Assembly (NCBI GenBank): GCA_965367685.1
Contig: CBDUJY010000004.1
Location: 154,150-218,149, forward strand
DNA: 64,000 bases
DNA from: Aliiroseovarius sp965367685
Lineage (GTDB): Bacteria > Pseudomonadota > Alphaproteobacteria > Rhodobacterales > Rhodobacteraceae
Direction of reading: 5' to 3'
Part shown: positions 9,476 to 17,740 of the stretch, piece after piece
Position numbering within the stretch: the first letter of the stretch is position 1
How the letters are laid out: the number at the start of each line of letters is the position of its first letter
The notes under the pieces: generated by a model
The model's input: only the letters and a program-made list of their open reading frames with translations
Told to the model about the DNA's origin: nothing
The model's database searches: none
Made by a program: the position numbers and the translations under genes

Positions 9476-10034
9476 CATTCAGGGGGCCCGATTATGCCGC
9501 CTGTGTCACACCACGAAAGCACCTCGCAGGCTTACTTGTAGCTTTAGGCACAGCATTTGCCCCAAGGTGGTACGAATAGCTTTGCCCATTTGGATGCGAA
9601 CTCTTCCACAGACAAGCAACGGCTAATAGATTGCGCGAGAGCACTGTTTTGGCCATATTGTAAAACCGGAAAGTGCCGACTTCAGCGGGCGGCACGGCAG
9701 TATTCCACAATCCATCGGGCTGACTGTGTCAGGATGGTAATAGGTGGTTCAAGCATCCAACCAGTTTTCGTCAGTGTTGCTGTCGCGCACCCAGACCCCC
9801 ACACGGGGTTCTTCTTTCCATACTTCCACATCAGGCCAATGCGCTGCATCACCAAGAAACATAAGAGCCGGAACAGCGTCACCAAACGATATCTATCGTT
9901 GGACGGGACTAGCATTCTACAACAACAGGAATGGATCTAAGAAAAGACACTCGAAACACGTCGCATAATCAAGCCGATTTTACGCAGTTCGCCCAACCCT
10001 GTCACACGGTCGGGGTTCACTTGGGTCTTTCAGG
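9476..10034. other. Gene-poor stretch, no recognisable coding gene
   Basis: About 560 bases between the trxA terminator and the small - strand operon. The open frames here (for example 9557-9940 on + and 9492-9710 or 9682-9915 on -) have no recognisable motif, unusual residue composition and no convincing ribosome-binding sites. A small hairpin, GTGCCG/CGGCAC, lies at 9673-9695. The base composition is less GC-rich and less codon-structured than its neighbours. It could be a decayed gene, an RNA gene or spacer; I cannot support any of these. Confidence 0.5.
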
Positions 10035-10325
10035 TCACGCTCTGGGTTTGGAATAGCCTTCGGCTTCGTCAATCTTACCGCGAAACCAGCGCCCGGTGAT
10101 CCAGGCCGCAGGAATGCCCCCCACAACCCCACAAAGCACCGCAATCGTTGGGGGAATGGTTGGCAAACCAACCGCTTGCCCGACCAGGCTGGCAAAGAAA
10201 AGGTTCACCGCAACCGCACCAACGGCAACGGGATAACACACCCCCGCCAAAGCCCAAACAGGCCAACGCCCATCGGGTTCAGAGGCGGTGCTCTCTGACT
10301 TATCTTCTATTGGTTTTTCGGTCAT
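10035..10325 (-). CDS. Small two-helix membrane protein of unknown function
   Basis: A 96-residue protein I do not recognise. It has a polar acidic N-terminus (TEKPIEDKSESTASEPDG). Two hydrophobic segments follow, roughly residues 22-50 (WPVWALAGVCYPVAVGAVAV and on) and 55-80 (PPTIAVLCGVVGGIPAAWI), then a short charged tail. The predicted topology is two transmembrane helices with a tight turn. Its ATG overlaps the stop of the upstream 67-residue gene as ATGA, so the two form an operon. The pair is divergent from dnr and shares an FNR/Dnr-type box with it. I infer a role tied to nitric oxide or low-oxygen physiology, but no function can be named. Confidence 0.7.
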   Translation of the reverse strand: MTEKPIEDKSESTASEPDGRWPVWALAGVCYPVAVGAVAVNLFFASLVGQAVGLPTIPPTIAVLCGVVGGIPAAWITGRWFRGKIDEAEGYSKPRA

Positions 10326-10525
10326 TTCTTACGAAACACAGTCTTTTGAACGGCAAAAAGGGCAAGAATCATGGCGATGACGGCCACCGCCAACCAAACA
10401 GTTGCCCCACCAACGGCATGCGTATGCCCATCTATCACCGCCTCACGCAGTGGTGTTTTGTCATGGTGGGCCCATACCGGTCCCGAAAAGGCCAGCAAAA
10501 TCAATGTTGTTCGCGCAATTTTCAC
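10322..10525 (-). CDS. Small exported or membrane-anchored protein of unknown function
   Basis: This 67-residue product starts with a clear signal-peptide-like segment (KIARTTLILLAFSGPVWA). A histidine-containing stretch follows (HHDKTPLREAVIDGHTHAVG), then one C-terminal transmembrane helix with the positive end FRKK. The start is GTG at 10525 with GGAGG six bases upstream. The histidines could bind metal or haem, but that is speculation. It is the first gene of a two-gene - strand operon. The FNR/Dnr-like box at 10581-10594 lies 55 bases before its start, so co-regulation with denitrification genes is likely. I do not recognise a named family. Confidence 0.7.
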   Translation of the reverse strand: MKIARTTLILLAFSGPVWAHHDKTPLREAVIDGHTHAVGGATVWLAVAVIAMILALFAVQKTVFRKK

Positions 10526-10580
10526 AGTGATCCTCCAATGGTATCTGTGCTACTAGTAGCAATTCATCACCCTTAACGGC

Positions 10581-10594
10581 TTGATTTCCGTCAA
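10581..10594. promoter_or_regulatory. FNR/Dnr-type operator between the small membrane operon and dnr
   Basis: The sequence TTGATTTCCGTCAA fits the FNR/Dnr/NnrR box TTGAT/C-N4-G/ATCAA exactly, with half-sites separated by four bases. It lies 28 bases before the dnr ATG and 55 bases before the GTG of the divergent small membrane operon. It could therefore serve autoregulation of dnr and activation of the operon. No matching -10 element was confidently placed. Confidence 0.75.
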
Positions 10595-10622
10595 TCTGTG
10601 ACAAATAAGCAGAGTATATGCG

Positions 10623-11375
10623 ATGCGTCATTCCGACCCGCCGTCAAAGCCCGGAGGCATGAAAGTGCTAAGCCCAGCCGAATTTAAAATGGCAAAGCGA
10701 TCTGTTTTATTCGCAAATGTGCCAGATCAAATGCTTCAGGGCCTTCTTAAGAAGTGCCATAAGTCATCCTGCCCGCGCGGGGGGACATTGTTTGTTCAGG
10801 GCGACCCTGCGAACTTTATGTATGTGATCTTAAAGGGCTGCGTCAAGCTGACACGAATTACACCCGGCGGTGACGAAGTGGTTGTGGCGGTTTATTCTGC
10901 GGGCAACAGTTTTGGCGAAGCAATTGCATTAAAGGGCGGAAAATACCCCGTCACGGTCGAAGCCGTCCAAGACAGTGTGTTGTTGCAGGTTGAAACGCGG
11001 ATCGTGTTTGACACCCTGCGTCATGAACCAGAATTGGCCGTGGCCATGCTCAGCTCGACCTTCAGTCACTTGCACGAATTGGTCATGGAAATCGAAAACC
11101 TCAAGGCGCTTACAGGGGCACAACGATTGGCGACCTTCTTGATTTCATTGGCACCTGTAGACGAAGGGCCTTGCTCGTTTGTATTGCCTTACGACAAAAT
11201 CTTGATCGCAAAACGGCTGGGAATGAAACCCGAAAGCCTGTCACGCTCCTTTGCCAACCTGCGGTCCCACGGGGTCGAGGTTCAGCGCGAGGCGGTCACT
11301 GTTTCTGAGATCAACACGCTTAAGGTTTTTGTCTCGGACGACGAAACCACAGCGCCAAAAGCACGTCGCTCTTAA
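10623..11375 (+). CDS. dnr: Crp/Fnr-family regulator, Dnr/NnrR type
   Basis: This 250-residue transcription factor has an N-terminal cyclic-nucleotide-binding-like sensor domain (about residues 30-145, with YVILKGCVKLTR). A dimerisation helix follows, then a winged helix with the recognition segment IAKRLGMKPESLSRSFANL near residue 205. There is no N-terminal cysteine cluster, so it is not an oxygen-sensing Fnr. Dnr-type members sense nitric oxide, probably through haem, and activate nor and nir genes. Its location between two box-bearing promoters and convergent with norF supports this. The stop shares TTAA with the norF stop. The ATG at 10623 is kept; an internal ATG at 10659 has its GGAGG too close. 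Confidence 0.88.
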   Translation: MRHSDPPSKPGGMKVLSPAEFKMAKRSVLFANVPDQMLQGLLKKCHKSSCPRGGTLFVQGDPANFMYVILKGCVKLTRITPGGDEVVVAVYSAGNSFGEAIALKGGKYPVTVEAVQDSVLLQVETRIVFDTLRHEPELAVAMLSSTFSHLHELVMEIENLKALTGAQRLATFLISLAPVDEGPCSFVLPYDKILIAKRLGMKPESLSRSFANLRSHGVEVQREAVTVSEINTLKVFVSDDETTAPKARRS

Positions 11376-11626
11376 CCCAGCATATAAAGCCCAAATGCAG
11401 CGAGAAGAAACGCAACCAGAAACGCGGTAAATCCGCGTCGAAATTCCGGCGCGTGGCGCAATCCCAGATATTCTGTCAAAATGATCCGCGCTTTGACGCC
11501 CGACAGGGTCAACACAACCACCACAAAAATTGTTCCCGCCTGCGGCAGAATATCGGTCAACGCCGCTGTACCGATTGACAAGGCCAATAGTGTCACAAAT
11601 GCTATTGTTAGAGACCTATTTTCCAT
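11372..11626 (-). CDS. norF: NorF, cytochrome c oxidase subunit IV-like accessory protein
   Basis: An 84-residue membrane protein with three hydrophobic helices (SLTIAFVTLLALSIGTAALT, GTIFVVVVLTLSGVKARIIL and GFTAFLVAFLLAAFGLYML). It matches the NorF/prokaryotic COX4 pattern in length and topology. NorF accompanies NorE in many alphaproteobacterial nor operons and supports full nitric oxide reductase activity. It is the last gene of the operon. Its ATG overlaps the norE stop by one base (TGATG), and its TAA overlaps the dnr TAA on the opposite strand. Identification rests on topology plus position after norE. Confidence 0.85.
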   Translation of the reverse strand: MENRSLTIAFVTLLALSIGTAALTDILPQAGTIFVVVVLTLSGVKARIILTEYLGLRHAPEFRRGFTAFLVAFLLAAFGLYMLG

Positions 11627-12189
11627 CAGCGCACCAAATATATGATCGGAAAGAGCAGCACCCAGACCAGATCAACCATATGCCAAAACATCACGCCACC
11701 CTCTAGGTTCCGCGGATTTGGCCAGCGCATCATCAGTGCAAAAATCACCAATCCAGCCAGAACATGCATCGCGTGAAATCCAGTAAGCAGATAGTAGAAG
11801 GTGAAAAAATCGCTGCTTTCAATCCCAATGCCGTGGCGGGCTTTGTCAGCGTATTCCATCCATTTCACGACAAGAAACGCAACGCCCAGAACCATTGATC
11901 CCGCCAGCCATTTTCGCATGTGCTGCACACTATGGACGGCGCGTGCAGCCAGATAGCCACTGGAAATCAGGATGATGGTGTTCACCGCCCCCGCAACCCT
12001 GTTCAGGCTGTCTTGGTCATTTGCAAATGCGACAGGATCCATGATCCGCATCCCAAGAAAGGCCAAAAGCCCCGCGCCAAACACCAACAGTTCACTGACG
12101 ATCAGCACCCAGATCATCAGATCTCCGGGCAGGGTATCAAGGATGTGGTCTTGGTCTTGGGCGGGAACGGGCGCCGGACTGTCGGTCAT
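11626..12189 (-). CDS. norE: NorE, haem-copper oxidase subunit III-like protein
   Basis: A 187-residue membrane protein of the cytochrome c oxidase subunit III family, with about five transmembrane helices. The motif FHAMHVLAGL and the ending FWHMVDLVWVLLFPIIYLVR are typical of this family. In nor operons NorE assists assembly or activity of the NO reductase and is not part of the purified NorBC core. I start at the ATG at 12189, one base overlapping the norD TAA (TAATG); the longer frame to 12297 only runs back into norD. Tight linkage in norC-B-Q-D-E-F supports the call. Confidence 0.92.
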   Translation of the reverse strand: MTDSPAPVPAQDQDHILDTLPGDLMIWVLIVSELLVFGAGLLAFLGMRIMDPVAFANDQDSLNRVAGAVNTIILISSGYLAARAVHSVQHMRKWLAGSMVLGVAFLVVKWMEYADKARHGIGIESSDFFTFYYLLTGFHAMHVLAGLVIFALMMRWPNPRNLEGGVMFWHMVDLVWVLLFPIIYLVR

Positions 12190-14138
12190 TAGACGCCTCC
12201 GGTAATATGGCGGTAAATTTCGGGCAACGCTTGGGTCAGACGGTTGGCATCTGGCACGATTGAGAACCCGTCGGATCCGAAAATTCGGTTCACCCAAGAC
12301 TGCCCTTTTTGGTCCACAACAACGCCGTAAACGGCCTGACCACGGCGACGTGCTTCGCGAACTGCCATGCGGCTGTCTTCAATGCCGTGGCGGCCTTCGT
12401 AATGGTCCAAATCGTTGGGCTTTCCGTCCGTGATCACCAGCAAAAGCTTGCGACTGTTGGGGCGTTTGTCCAGATCGGATGACACGTGACGCATGGCCGC
12501 CCCAAGGCGCGTGTAGAACGCGGGGTTTACGCCAGCAATCCGCGCCTCAACATGGCTGCCCATCTTTTCATCAAAGCCTTTACAGCTTTGCACATAGACG
12601 CGGTCCCGTTTCAGGGATGAGAATGTGTTGATGGCAAAATCATCGCCGCAGGCATCAAGCCCCCAAGACAACGCCACCAAGGCTTCGCGCTCAACTTCGA
12701 TCACTGTGCGTTCGCCAATTGACGCTTCGGTTGATCGCGATACGTCAATCAGAACCGAGATAGCGAGGTCGCGATCTTGCGTGCGCGCCGCCCGGTAAAC
12801 GCGGTCTGATCCGTGGCCAGTTGCGCGCAGTTCGACCTGTGCGGCAACAACCGCTTCCAGATCCAATTCATCCCCTTCAAGCTGACGCGGAAGGATCACG
12901 CGGCGCGGGCGCAGTGCTTCGAACTGACGCTTCACGGCGCGAATACGTCGCCCGGCTGCGGGGTCGGTGGCGAAATCTGGCAGCTCTTCTATTTGGTCCG
13001 CAACGCTGGACAACACCCGGCAATGATCCGGCAGATAGCTGCCTGTGCGGTGATCCCATTCGGGATACATATTTTCGCCGGATATACGTTCACGATCCGC
13101 ATCCTCTGGCGACAGATCAAGATGGAATTTCAACCGGGTTGCGGTTTTTTTCGACACTTGGCCCAGCGCCAATTCGTCCTGATCCTCCGCCGCTTTTTTC
13201 GCGGTGTCATCGTCGTCATCTTCGATGCGGCGGTTCATGTTCAGGCTTTCGACCCACGACAAGATCGCTTCGAACTTGTGCAGGATCAAACTGTCGCGCC
13301 GTTCGGCCAGATCGCTTTCAGACCGGCGGGCTTTTTTGGTGCCCTCAGCGGCATCTGCGCCGTTGCCCTGTTCCTGTCCCTCGGGCATGCGATCGGTTTT
13401 TTCACGGCCTGTCAGGGGGCGAAGATCAGGCCAAAGTGGCACCGGCCGGTAAGGGCGATAGTCATGCGGAGCGACCAAATCGGACAGATCCGCATCCGGC
13501 TGTCGCACCCGCTTCAACAGATCCAAGGCGCGCGGATTTGTAGGTTCTTGCCCGCCCAAAAGGTGCAAAACCACCTGTTCAATCGCCGCCTCAAACCGAG
13601 GCAAAGATTGGGTGGGCCGTTGGGCATGGCACGCCTCGATCAAAGTTTCATAGAACCCTTTCAAACCGGGGCAATCCATTAGGGTATCGCGCGTCATCGC
13701 AATTGCCGCGCGCAGATTTTGAATATCCGCCCGCAAGGGATCATCGTCTGCAATTGGTTCCGGGGCATGCGCCATCGAGGCCGCAAGCCAAAAGTAAAGC
13801 GCTGCGTTTGCTTCGCGCGCCGGAAAATCCGAAATCGCATCAGGCAGGCGCATGGCTTCGCCATCAAAGCTTGGCCGCGCGACACGTTCACGCCATGTCC
13901 CCATGCTGCGCAATTTCGACAGGCGGTGAGGCGAGCTTTGCAAGGTTGCTGGCTTAATCTCAACCGCAGCGGCCCCCCCTAGCCCACGAAAGAACACCCC
14001 AAGGCGATTTTCGATTTCGGCCAATGTTACGGCCGCATCGTCATGCGCCTCGGGCTTTTCCAATCGGCTGGCATAAGCGTGCCACATTTTGCCGATTGTC
14101 TCTTCCGGGTCGAAGATATCAATCTCTGAACGGTCCAT
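12189..14138 (-). CDS. norD: NorD, von Willebrand factor A-domain NO reductase activation protein
   Basis: A 649-residue cytoplasmic protein with a C-terminal von Willebrand A domain. Its metal-ion-dependent adhesion site is DVSRST, with the Asp at residue 462. The middle region is acidic and rich in charged residues, including an RRIEDDDDDTAKK stretch. With the MoxR ATPase NorQ it activates NorBC, probably by driving insertion of non-haem iron into NorB. The ATG at 14138 lies 5 bases after the norQ stop. A long open frame on the opposite strand (12813-13682) is a GC-bias shadow. Confidence 0.95.
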   Translation of the reverse strand: MDRSEIDIFDPEETIGKMWHAYASRLEKPEAHDDAAVTLAEIENRLGVFFRGLGGAAAVEIKPATLQSSPHRLSKLRSMGTWRERVARPSFDGEAMRLPDAISDFPAREANAALYFWLAASMAHAPEPIADDDPLRADIQNLRAAIAMTRDTLMDCPGLKGFYETLIEACHAQRPTQSLPRFEAAIEQVVLHLLGGQEPTNPRALDLLKRVRQPDADLSDLVAPHDYRPYRPVPLWPDLRPLTGREKTDRMPEGQEQGNGADAAEGTKKARRSESDLAERRDSLILHKFEAILSWVESLNMNRRIEDDDDDTAKKAAEDQDELALGQVSKKTATRLKFHLDLSPEDADRERISGENMYPEWDHRTGSYLPDHCRVLSSVADQIEELPDFATDPAAGRRIRAVKRQFEALRPRRVILPRQLEGDELDLEAVVAAQVELRATGHGSDRVYRAARTQDRDLAISVLIDVSRSTEASIGERTVIEVEREALVALSWGLDACGDDFAINTFSSLKRDRVYVQSCKGFDEKMGSHVEARIAGVNPAFYTRLGAAMRHVSSDLDKRPNSRKLLLVITDGKPNDLDHYEGRHGIEDSRMAVREARRRGQAVYGVVVDQKGQSWVNRIFGSDGFSIVPDANRLTQALPEIYRHITGGV

Positions 14139-14143
14139 TGATG

Positions 14144-14953
14144 TTATCCAAAGACCGCTGCAACCAGATCCAACAGGCCTTGTTTCACGTCCGGATCATC
14201 GGAAAGCGGTTCAATCATCGCGGCCTCAATGGCCTGTTCAATGGGTGTGCCGGCCATGATCAGCGTAGCACAATAGATGATCAAGCGGGTGGACACGCCC
14301 TCTTCCAGATCTTGACCTTTTAAGGCGCGCAGCTTGCCCGCAAGGCGCACAAGAGATGTTGTGCGTGCTTCATCCAGGCCGCTTTCACGCACCACGATGT
14401 CGACTTCGCGGTCTTGTGCCGGGAAATCAAATTCAAGCGACAAAAAGCGCTGTCGCGTGGACGGTTTCAGCGTTTTCAGGATGTTCTGATAACCGGGGTT
14501 ATAGCTGGCAACCAGCATGAAACCGGGGGCGGCCTCTAATTCTTCGCCGGTTTTATCCAGCGGCAGGATGCGGCGGTCGTCCGTGAGTGGATGCAAGACG
14601 ACGGTAACGTCTTTGCGTGCTTCCACAACCTCATCAAGATAACAGATCGCGCCTTCACGAACGGCGCGGGTCAATGGGCCATCGACCCAGACCGTTTCGC
14701 CACCTTTCAAAAGGAATCGACCAACCAAATCAGCGGCGGACAGATCGTCATGACAGGCAACAGTATAAAGGGGGCGGCCCAGACGTGCGGCCATATGGGC
14801 CACAAATCGGGTTTTACCGCAACCGGTTGGGCCTTTCAGCAGCACCGGTAGTTGGTTGTTAAACGCCGTTTCAAACAGATCACATTCGTGTCCGACTGGG
14901 GCGTAGAAGGGGGCCGAAGCCCCCTCCTTGTTGTTTTGTGGAACGGTATTCAT
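14144..14953 (-). CDS. norQ: NorQ, MoxR-type AAA+ ATPase
   Basis: A 269-residue MoxR-family AAA+ ATPase. Walker A is KGPTGCGKTRF near residues 41-51, Walker B is AICYLDEV, and the sensor-type segment is SYNPGYQN. It partners NorD in activating nitric oxide reductase, using ATP to help build the catalytic iron site of NorB. I start at the ATG at 14953, four bases after the norB stop. The frame to 14977 would overlap norB and begins with an unlikely basic extension. The neighbours are norB upstream and norD downstream. Confidence 0.95.
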   Translation of the reverse strand: MNTVPQNNKEGASAPFYAPVGHECDLFETAFNNQLPVLLKGPTGCGKTRFVAHMAARLGRPLYTVACHDDLSAADLVGRFLLKGGETVWVDGPLTRAVREGAICYLDEVVEARKDVTVVLHPLTDDRRILPLDKTGEELEAAPGFMLVASYNPGYQNILKTLKPSTRQRFLSLEFDFPAQDREVDIVVRESGLDEARTTSLVRLAGKLRALKGQDLEEGVSTRLIIYCATLIMAGTPIEQAIEAAMIEPLSDDPDVKQGLLDLVAAVFG

Positions 14954-14957
14954 TTTA

Positions 14958-16319
14958 TTATGCCTCTTTGCTCGCATCGGCCGAAATTACTTCGCGACGT
15001 GGCGCAAGCTGTGCGTAGATGAACAGGATGGCACCAAGGACAACAGCTGCCCCTGAACCCCAGCGCATGATGTAGAAAAGGCCAAGACCTTCTTGAACAT
15101 CCATGAAGTTCTCGCCCAGCACACGTTGCATGTGGGTTTGAACAGTGCCGGCAAAGGTGAGGACAAAGGTCATGAAGGACATGCCGCCTGTCATCAGCCA
15201 GAAGCTGGCCATGTTGAGCACTTGGTTGTAAGGGTCACGACCTTTGAGGATCGGCATGGCGTAGGTGATAATCGCCAAGTTGACCGCCACATAGGCACCA
15301 TAGAAGGCCAGGTGACCGTGGGCCGCAGTGATCTGTGTGCCGTGGGTGTAATAGTTCACACCGTGCAATGTGTGCAGGAAGCCCCATACACCAGCACCGA
15401 AGAACGCCACCGTTGCAGCACCCAGCGCCCAAAGCAACGCGGCTTTGTTCGGGTGATCACGTTTGCCTTTCCAAACCATCACGAAGCTGAACGACATCAT
15501 TGCGAAGAACGGAATGATTTCCAGCGACGAGAAGATCGAACCAATCCACTGCCAGTAACCGGGCAAGCCGATCCAGTAGTAGTGGTGGCCAGTCCCCAGA
15601 ATGCCTGAGAACAGCGCAGTGGCAACAATGATGTACAACCACTTTTCAATAACCTCACGGTCCACACCTGTCAGCTTCAACAGCAAGAAGGCAAGGATCG
15701 AGGCCATAACCAGTTCCCAAGTACCTTCCACCCACAGGTGAACGATGTACCACCAGAACATTTTGTCCAGCACCAGGTTGTGAGGGTTGTAAAAGGCAAA
15801 CAAGAACAAGAGCACCAGACCCCAAAGGCCCAAAAGCAGCACGTTCGTGATCGCGGTCTTACGACCTTTCAGAACCGTCATAGTGATGTTGTAAAGGAAG
15901 ATCAGCGCAGCAACGACGATGCCCAGCTTGACCCAGACCGGCTGTTCAATGAACTCGCGGCCTTCTTTGCCCAAGAACCAGTTCCCGGAAAAAAGGTCAA
16001 AGGTATAGGTGACGACAACGCCAGCTGTTCCCAAAACCAAGATGGCCAATTGAACATAGGCCAACATGGGAGAGTGCAATTCGCGCTCGCTCTCTTCCGG
16101 TACAAGGAAGTAAGCGGCACCAAAGAACCCCAAGAGCAGCCACACAATCAACGAGTTGGTGTGCAGCATGCGAATAATGTTAAATGGCAAAATTTCCGAC
16201 AGGAAATTTGGTTGGACATAAATCCACCCGGCCAACAGCCCACCCGAAACCTGAACCGCGAATAGAATCATCGCGACCAGGAAATACGCGTAGGCGACTT
16301 TCTGTGATTGATATTTCAT
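14958..16319 (-). CDS. norB: Nitric oxide reductase large subunit NorB
   Basis: A 453-residue, twelve-helix haem-copper oxidase family protein that reduces 2 NO to N2O in the cytoplasmic membrane with electrons from NorC. Conserved histidines are visible in IIRMLHTNSL (His53, low-spin haem), WWYIVHLWVEGTWE, GTGHHYYWIG (non-haem iron site) and LHTLHGVNYYTHG. The glutamates in HLWVEGTWE match those needed for iron and proton handling. There is no fused cytochrome or quinol domain, so this is the cNor type. Spacing to norC is 18 bases. Confidence 0.97.
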   Translation of the reverse strand: MKYQSQKVAYAYFLVAMILFAVQVSGGLLAGWIYVQPNFLSEILPFNIIRMLHTNSLIVWLLLGFFGAAYFLVPEESERELHSPMLAYVQLAILVLGTAGVVVTYTFDLFSGNWFLGKEGREFIEQPVWVKLGIVVAALIFLYNITMTVLKGRKTAITNVLLLGLWGLVLLFLFAFYNPHNLVLDKMFWWYIVHLWVEGTWELVMASILAFLLLKLTGVDREVIEKWLYIIVATALFSGILGTGHHYYWIGLPGYWQWIGSIFSSLEIIPFFAMMSFSFVMVWKGKRDHPNKAALLWALGAATVAFFGAGVWGFLHTLHGVNYYTHGTQITAAHGHLAFYGAYVAVNLAIITYAMPILKGRDPYNQVLNMASFWLMTGGMSFMTFVLTFAGTVQTHMQRVLGENFMDVQEGLGLFYIMRWGSGAAVVLGAILFIYAQLAPRREVISADASKEA

Positions 16320-16337
16320 GATTTTTCCTCCGCAGCC

Positions 16338-16790
16338 TTAGCCTGCCTCATTGGGCGGCCAGCCCTGGGCATCAATTTTGTTCACCCAAAGGAAGAAATT
16401 CGCAAGATCGCGAACTTGTTCTTCGGTCAGGTTAAACTGTGGCATTTGGCGACGGCCTTCGATGCCGGTTGGCATGGCTTCCATCCAACCCTGCAGCACG
16501 TCGAAAGCACCCTCAGGGTCATCATCGACGCCCCAACGTGCCATTACGTTTTGCAGCTCAGGCGCAAAGTATGCCCCTTCGCCCATCAGCGTGTGACAAT
16601 TGATACACGCATTTTCTTCCCAGACACGCTTTCCCTTAGCGACGCTCTCTGTCAATTCCGAGTGAACGGTCGAAACATTTTTGACGTGGCTGACGGACTG
16701 TGCCGACAGGATCAAAAATACCGCGATAAAAAACAGCGAGCCGCCGTAGAACACATTGCGCGCCATGGTTTTTGTCATGACTTCCCGCAT
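16338..16790 (-). CDS. norC: Nitric oxide reductase cytochrome c subunit NorC
   Basis: A 150-residue membrane-anchored c-type cytochrome. One N-terminal helix (VFYGGSLFFIAVFLILSAQS) is followed by a periplasmic domain with the haem motif CINCH (Cys62, Cys65, His66) and a likely Met ligand in RRQMPQF. It passes electrons from periplasmic cytochrome c or cupredoxin to NorB. The ATG at 16790 is used; an ATG at 16778 is an alternative with a GGGAAG ahead of it. It is the first gene of the operon, and a Dnr-type box lies about 60 bases upstream. Confidence 0.96.
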   Translation of the reverse strand: MREVMTKTMARNVFYGGSLFFIAVFLILSAQSVSHVKNVSTVHSELTESVAKGKRVWEENACINCHTLMGEGAYFAPELQNVMARWGVDDDPEGAFDVLQGWMEAMPTGIEGRRQMPQFNLTEEQVRDLANFFLWVNKIDAQGWPPNEAG

Positions 16791-16848
16791 TTTTAGTCTC
16801 CAACTCAGCTTCTCTCGACTAACTTAATCAGGGTTCCATACCATAATC

Positions 16849-16862
16849 TTGACAATTGTTAA
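16849..16862 (-). promoter_or_regulatory. FNR/Dnr-type operator upstream of norC
   Basis: The sequence TTGACAATTGTTAA is a near-perfect dyad fitting TTGAC-N4-GTCAA with one departure. Its centre is about 65 bases before the norC ATG, a suitable position for activation of norCBQDEF by the Dnr-like protein encoded at the other end of the cluster. It resembles the box at 10581-10594. Confidence 0.75.
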
Positions 16863-16925
16863 GTATCTTAGCGTTTGTTGGGGCTTAAAATGCCAATAAA
16901 AAAAGGTGGTTCCGAAAACACGAAA

Positions 16926-16948
16926 GGCCCCGCCAAAACGGCGAGGCC
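16926..16948 (-). terminator. Terminator after the L,D-transpeptidase gene
   Basis: Stem GGCC-CGCC/GGCG-GGCC with one mismatch and an AAAAC loop, 24 bases past the stop of the - strand L,D-transpeptidase gene. On that strand it is followed by a short T-rich run. It separates that gene from the norC promoter. Confidence 0.6.
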
Positions 16949-16972
16949 CTGTTCACTTTCTGGACGGTCAGC

Positions 16973-17578
16973 TTAAATAAGCAACACTTGCGTACCCACT
17001 TTGGTCAAAGCAAACAGTTCGGAAATATGCTGATTATACAAGCCAATACAACCGTTTGACGACCGGCGACCGATTTTGCGTGTGTCATGGGTGCCGTGAA
17101 TTCGGTAATACGTCCAGCTAAGATAAAGCGCATGCGTGCCCAACGGATTATCCGGCCCAGGCCCAACATAATCAGGCCACTCAGGGTTGCGCTTTTTCAT
17201 AGATGGGGTCGGGCGCCAGCTTGGGCCCTCAACCTTCCGCACAACTGACGTGCGCCCCTTGCGAGTCAGGTCAGCCGTTAAGGGCACCGACGACGGGAAC
17301 AACCGATAGACGCTTTGATCTTCTGACCAATAATGAAGCGCGCGTGAAGAAATATCCACAAGCACTACACCATTTTTGGTGTTTGAGAAATAAGGGCGCC
17401 AATCAAGTGACCGAAAAGACGAGATATTCCGGCGAACACGCTCGGTGATATCCTCTTCAATCTCTGTGGTGTCATCCCCAGTCTGCGCCAGCGCAGGCGC
17501 CGCCAAAACAGAAGCCGCAGCCGCGGTCGACCCGAGGAAAGAGCGTCTGCTGAGGGATTTAGGTAGCCGATGGGCCAT
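16973..17578 (-). CDS. L,D-transpeptidase (YkuD domain) with Tat-like signal
   Basis: This 201-residue exported protein starts with a twin-arginine-like leader (SRRSFLGSTAAAASVLAAPALA). A YkuD domain follows, with the catalytic motif HGTHDTRKIGRRSSNGCIGL; the cysteine is the nucleophile. Such enzymes make 3-3 cross-links in peptidoglycan or attach lipoproteins to it. Starting at ATG 17578 puts a GGAG eight bases upstream; the TTG at 17590 would destroy that spacing. It is transcribed away from a CAP-domain gene, with a shared 160-base promoter gap. The exact reaction (cross-linking, anchoring or cleavage) cannot be read from the sequence. Confidence 0.9.
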   Translation of the reverse strand: MAHRLPKSLSRRSFLGSTAAAASVLAAPALAQTGDDTTEIEEDITERVRRNISSFRSLDWRPYFSNTKNGVVLVDISSRALHYWSEDQSVYRLFPSSVPLTADLTRKGRTSVVRKVEGPSWRPTPSMKKRNPEWPDYVGPGPDNPLGTHALYLSWTYYRIHGTHDTRKIGRRSSNGCIGLYNQHISELFALTKVGTQVLLI

Positions 17579-17740
17579 TTCGTTCTCCAATAAATACTGG
17601 CAATTCGGTCACTATATATGGCGCGAATGACGCAGTCGCAAATCAAACAAGCGTTAACTTGCACATTTCCGCCTGTTGCGTTTGATCCCGGCAACATTCC
17701 TATATAGAGGGAAAGGAGTTCGCGAACCTAGGTGAGATAG

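Noticed and set aside
9673..9695. GTGCCG/CGGCAC hairpin as a terminator or small RNA
   Set aside because: Only six base pairs, no T run and no promoter evident.
12813..13682. A 289-codon open frame on the + strand inside norD
   Set aside because: It is antisense to the clearly coding norD, has no family motif or ribosome site, and arises from GC-biased third positions.
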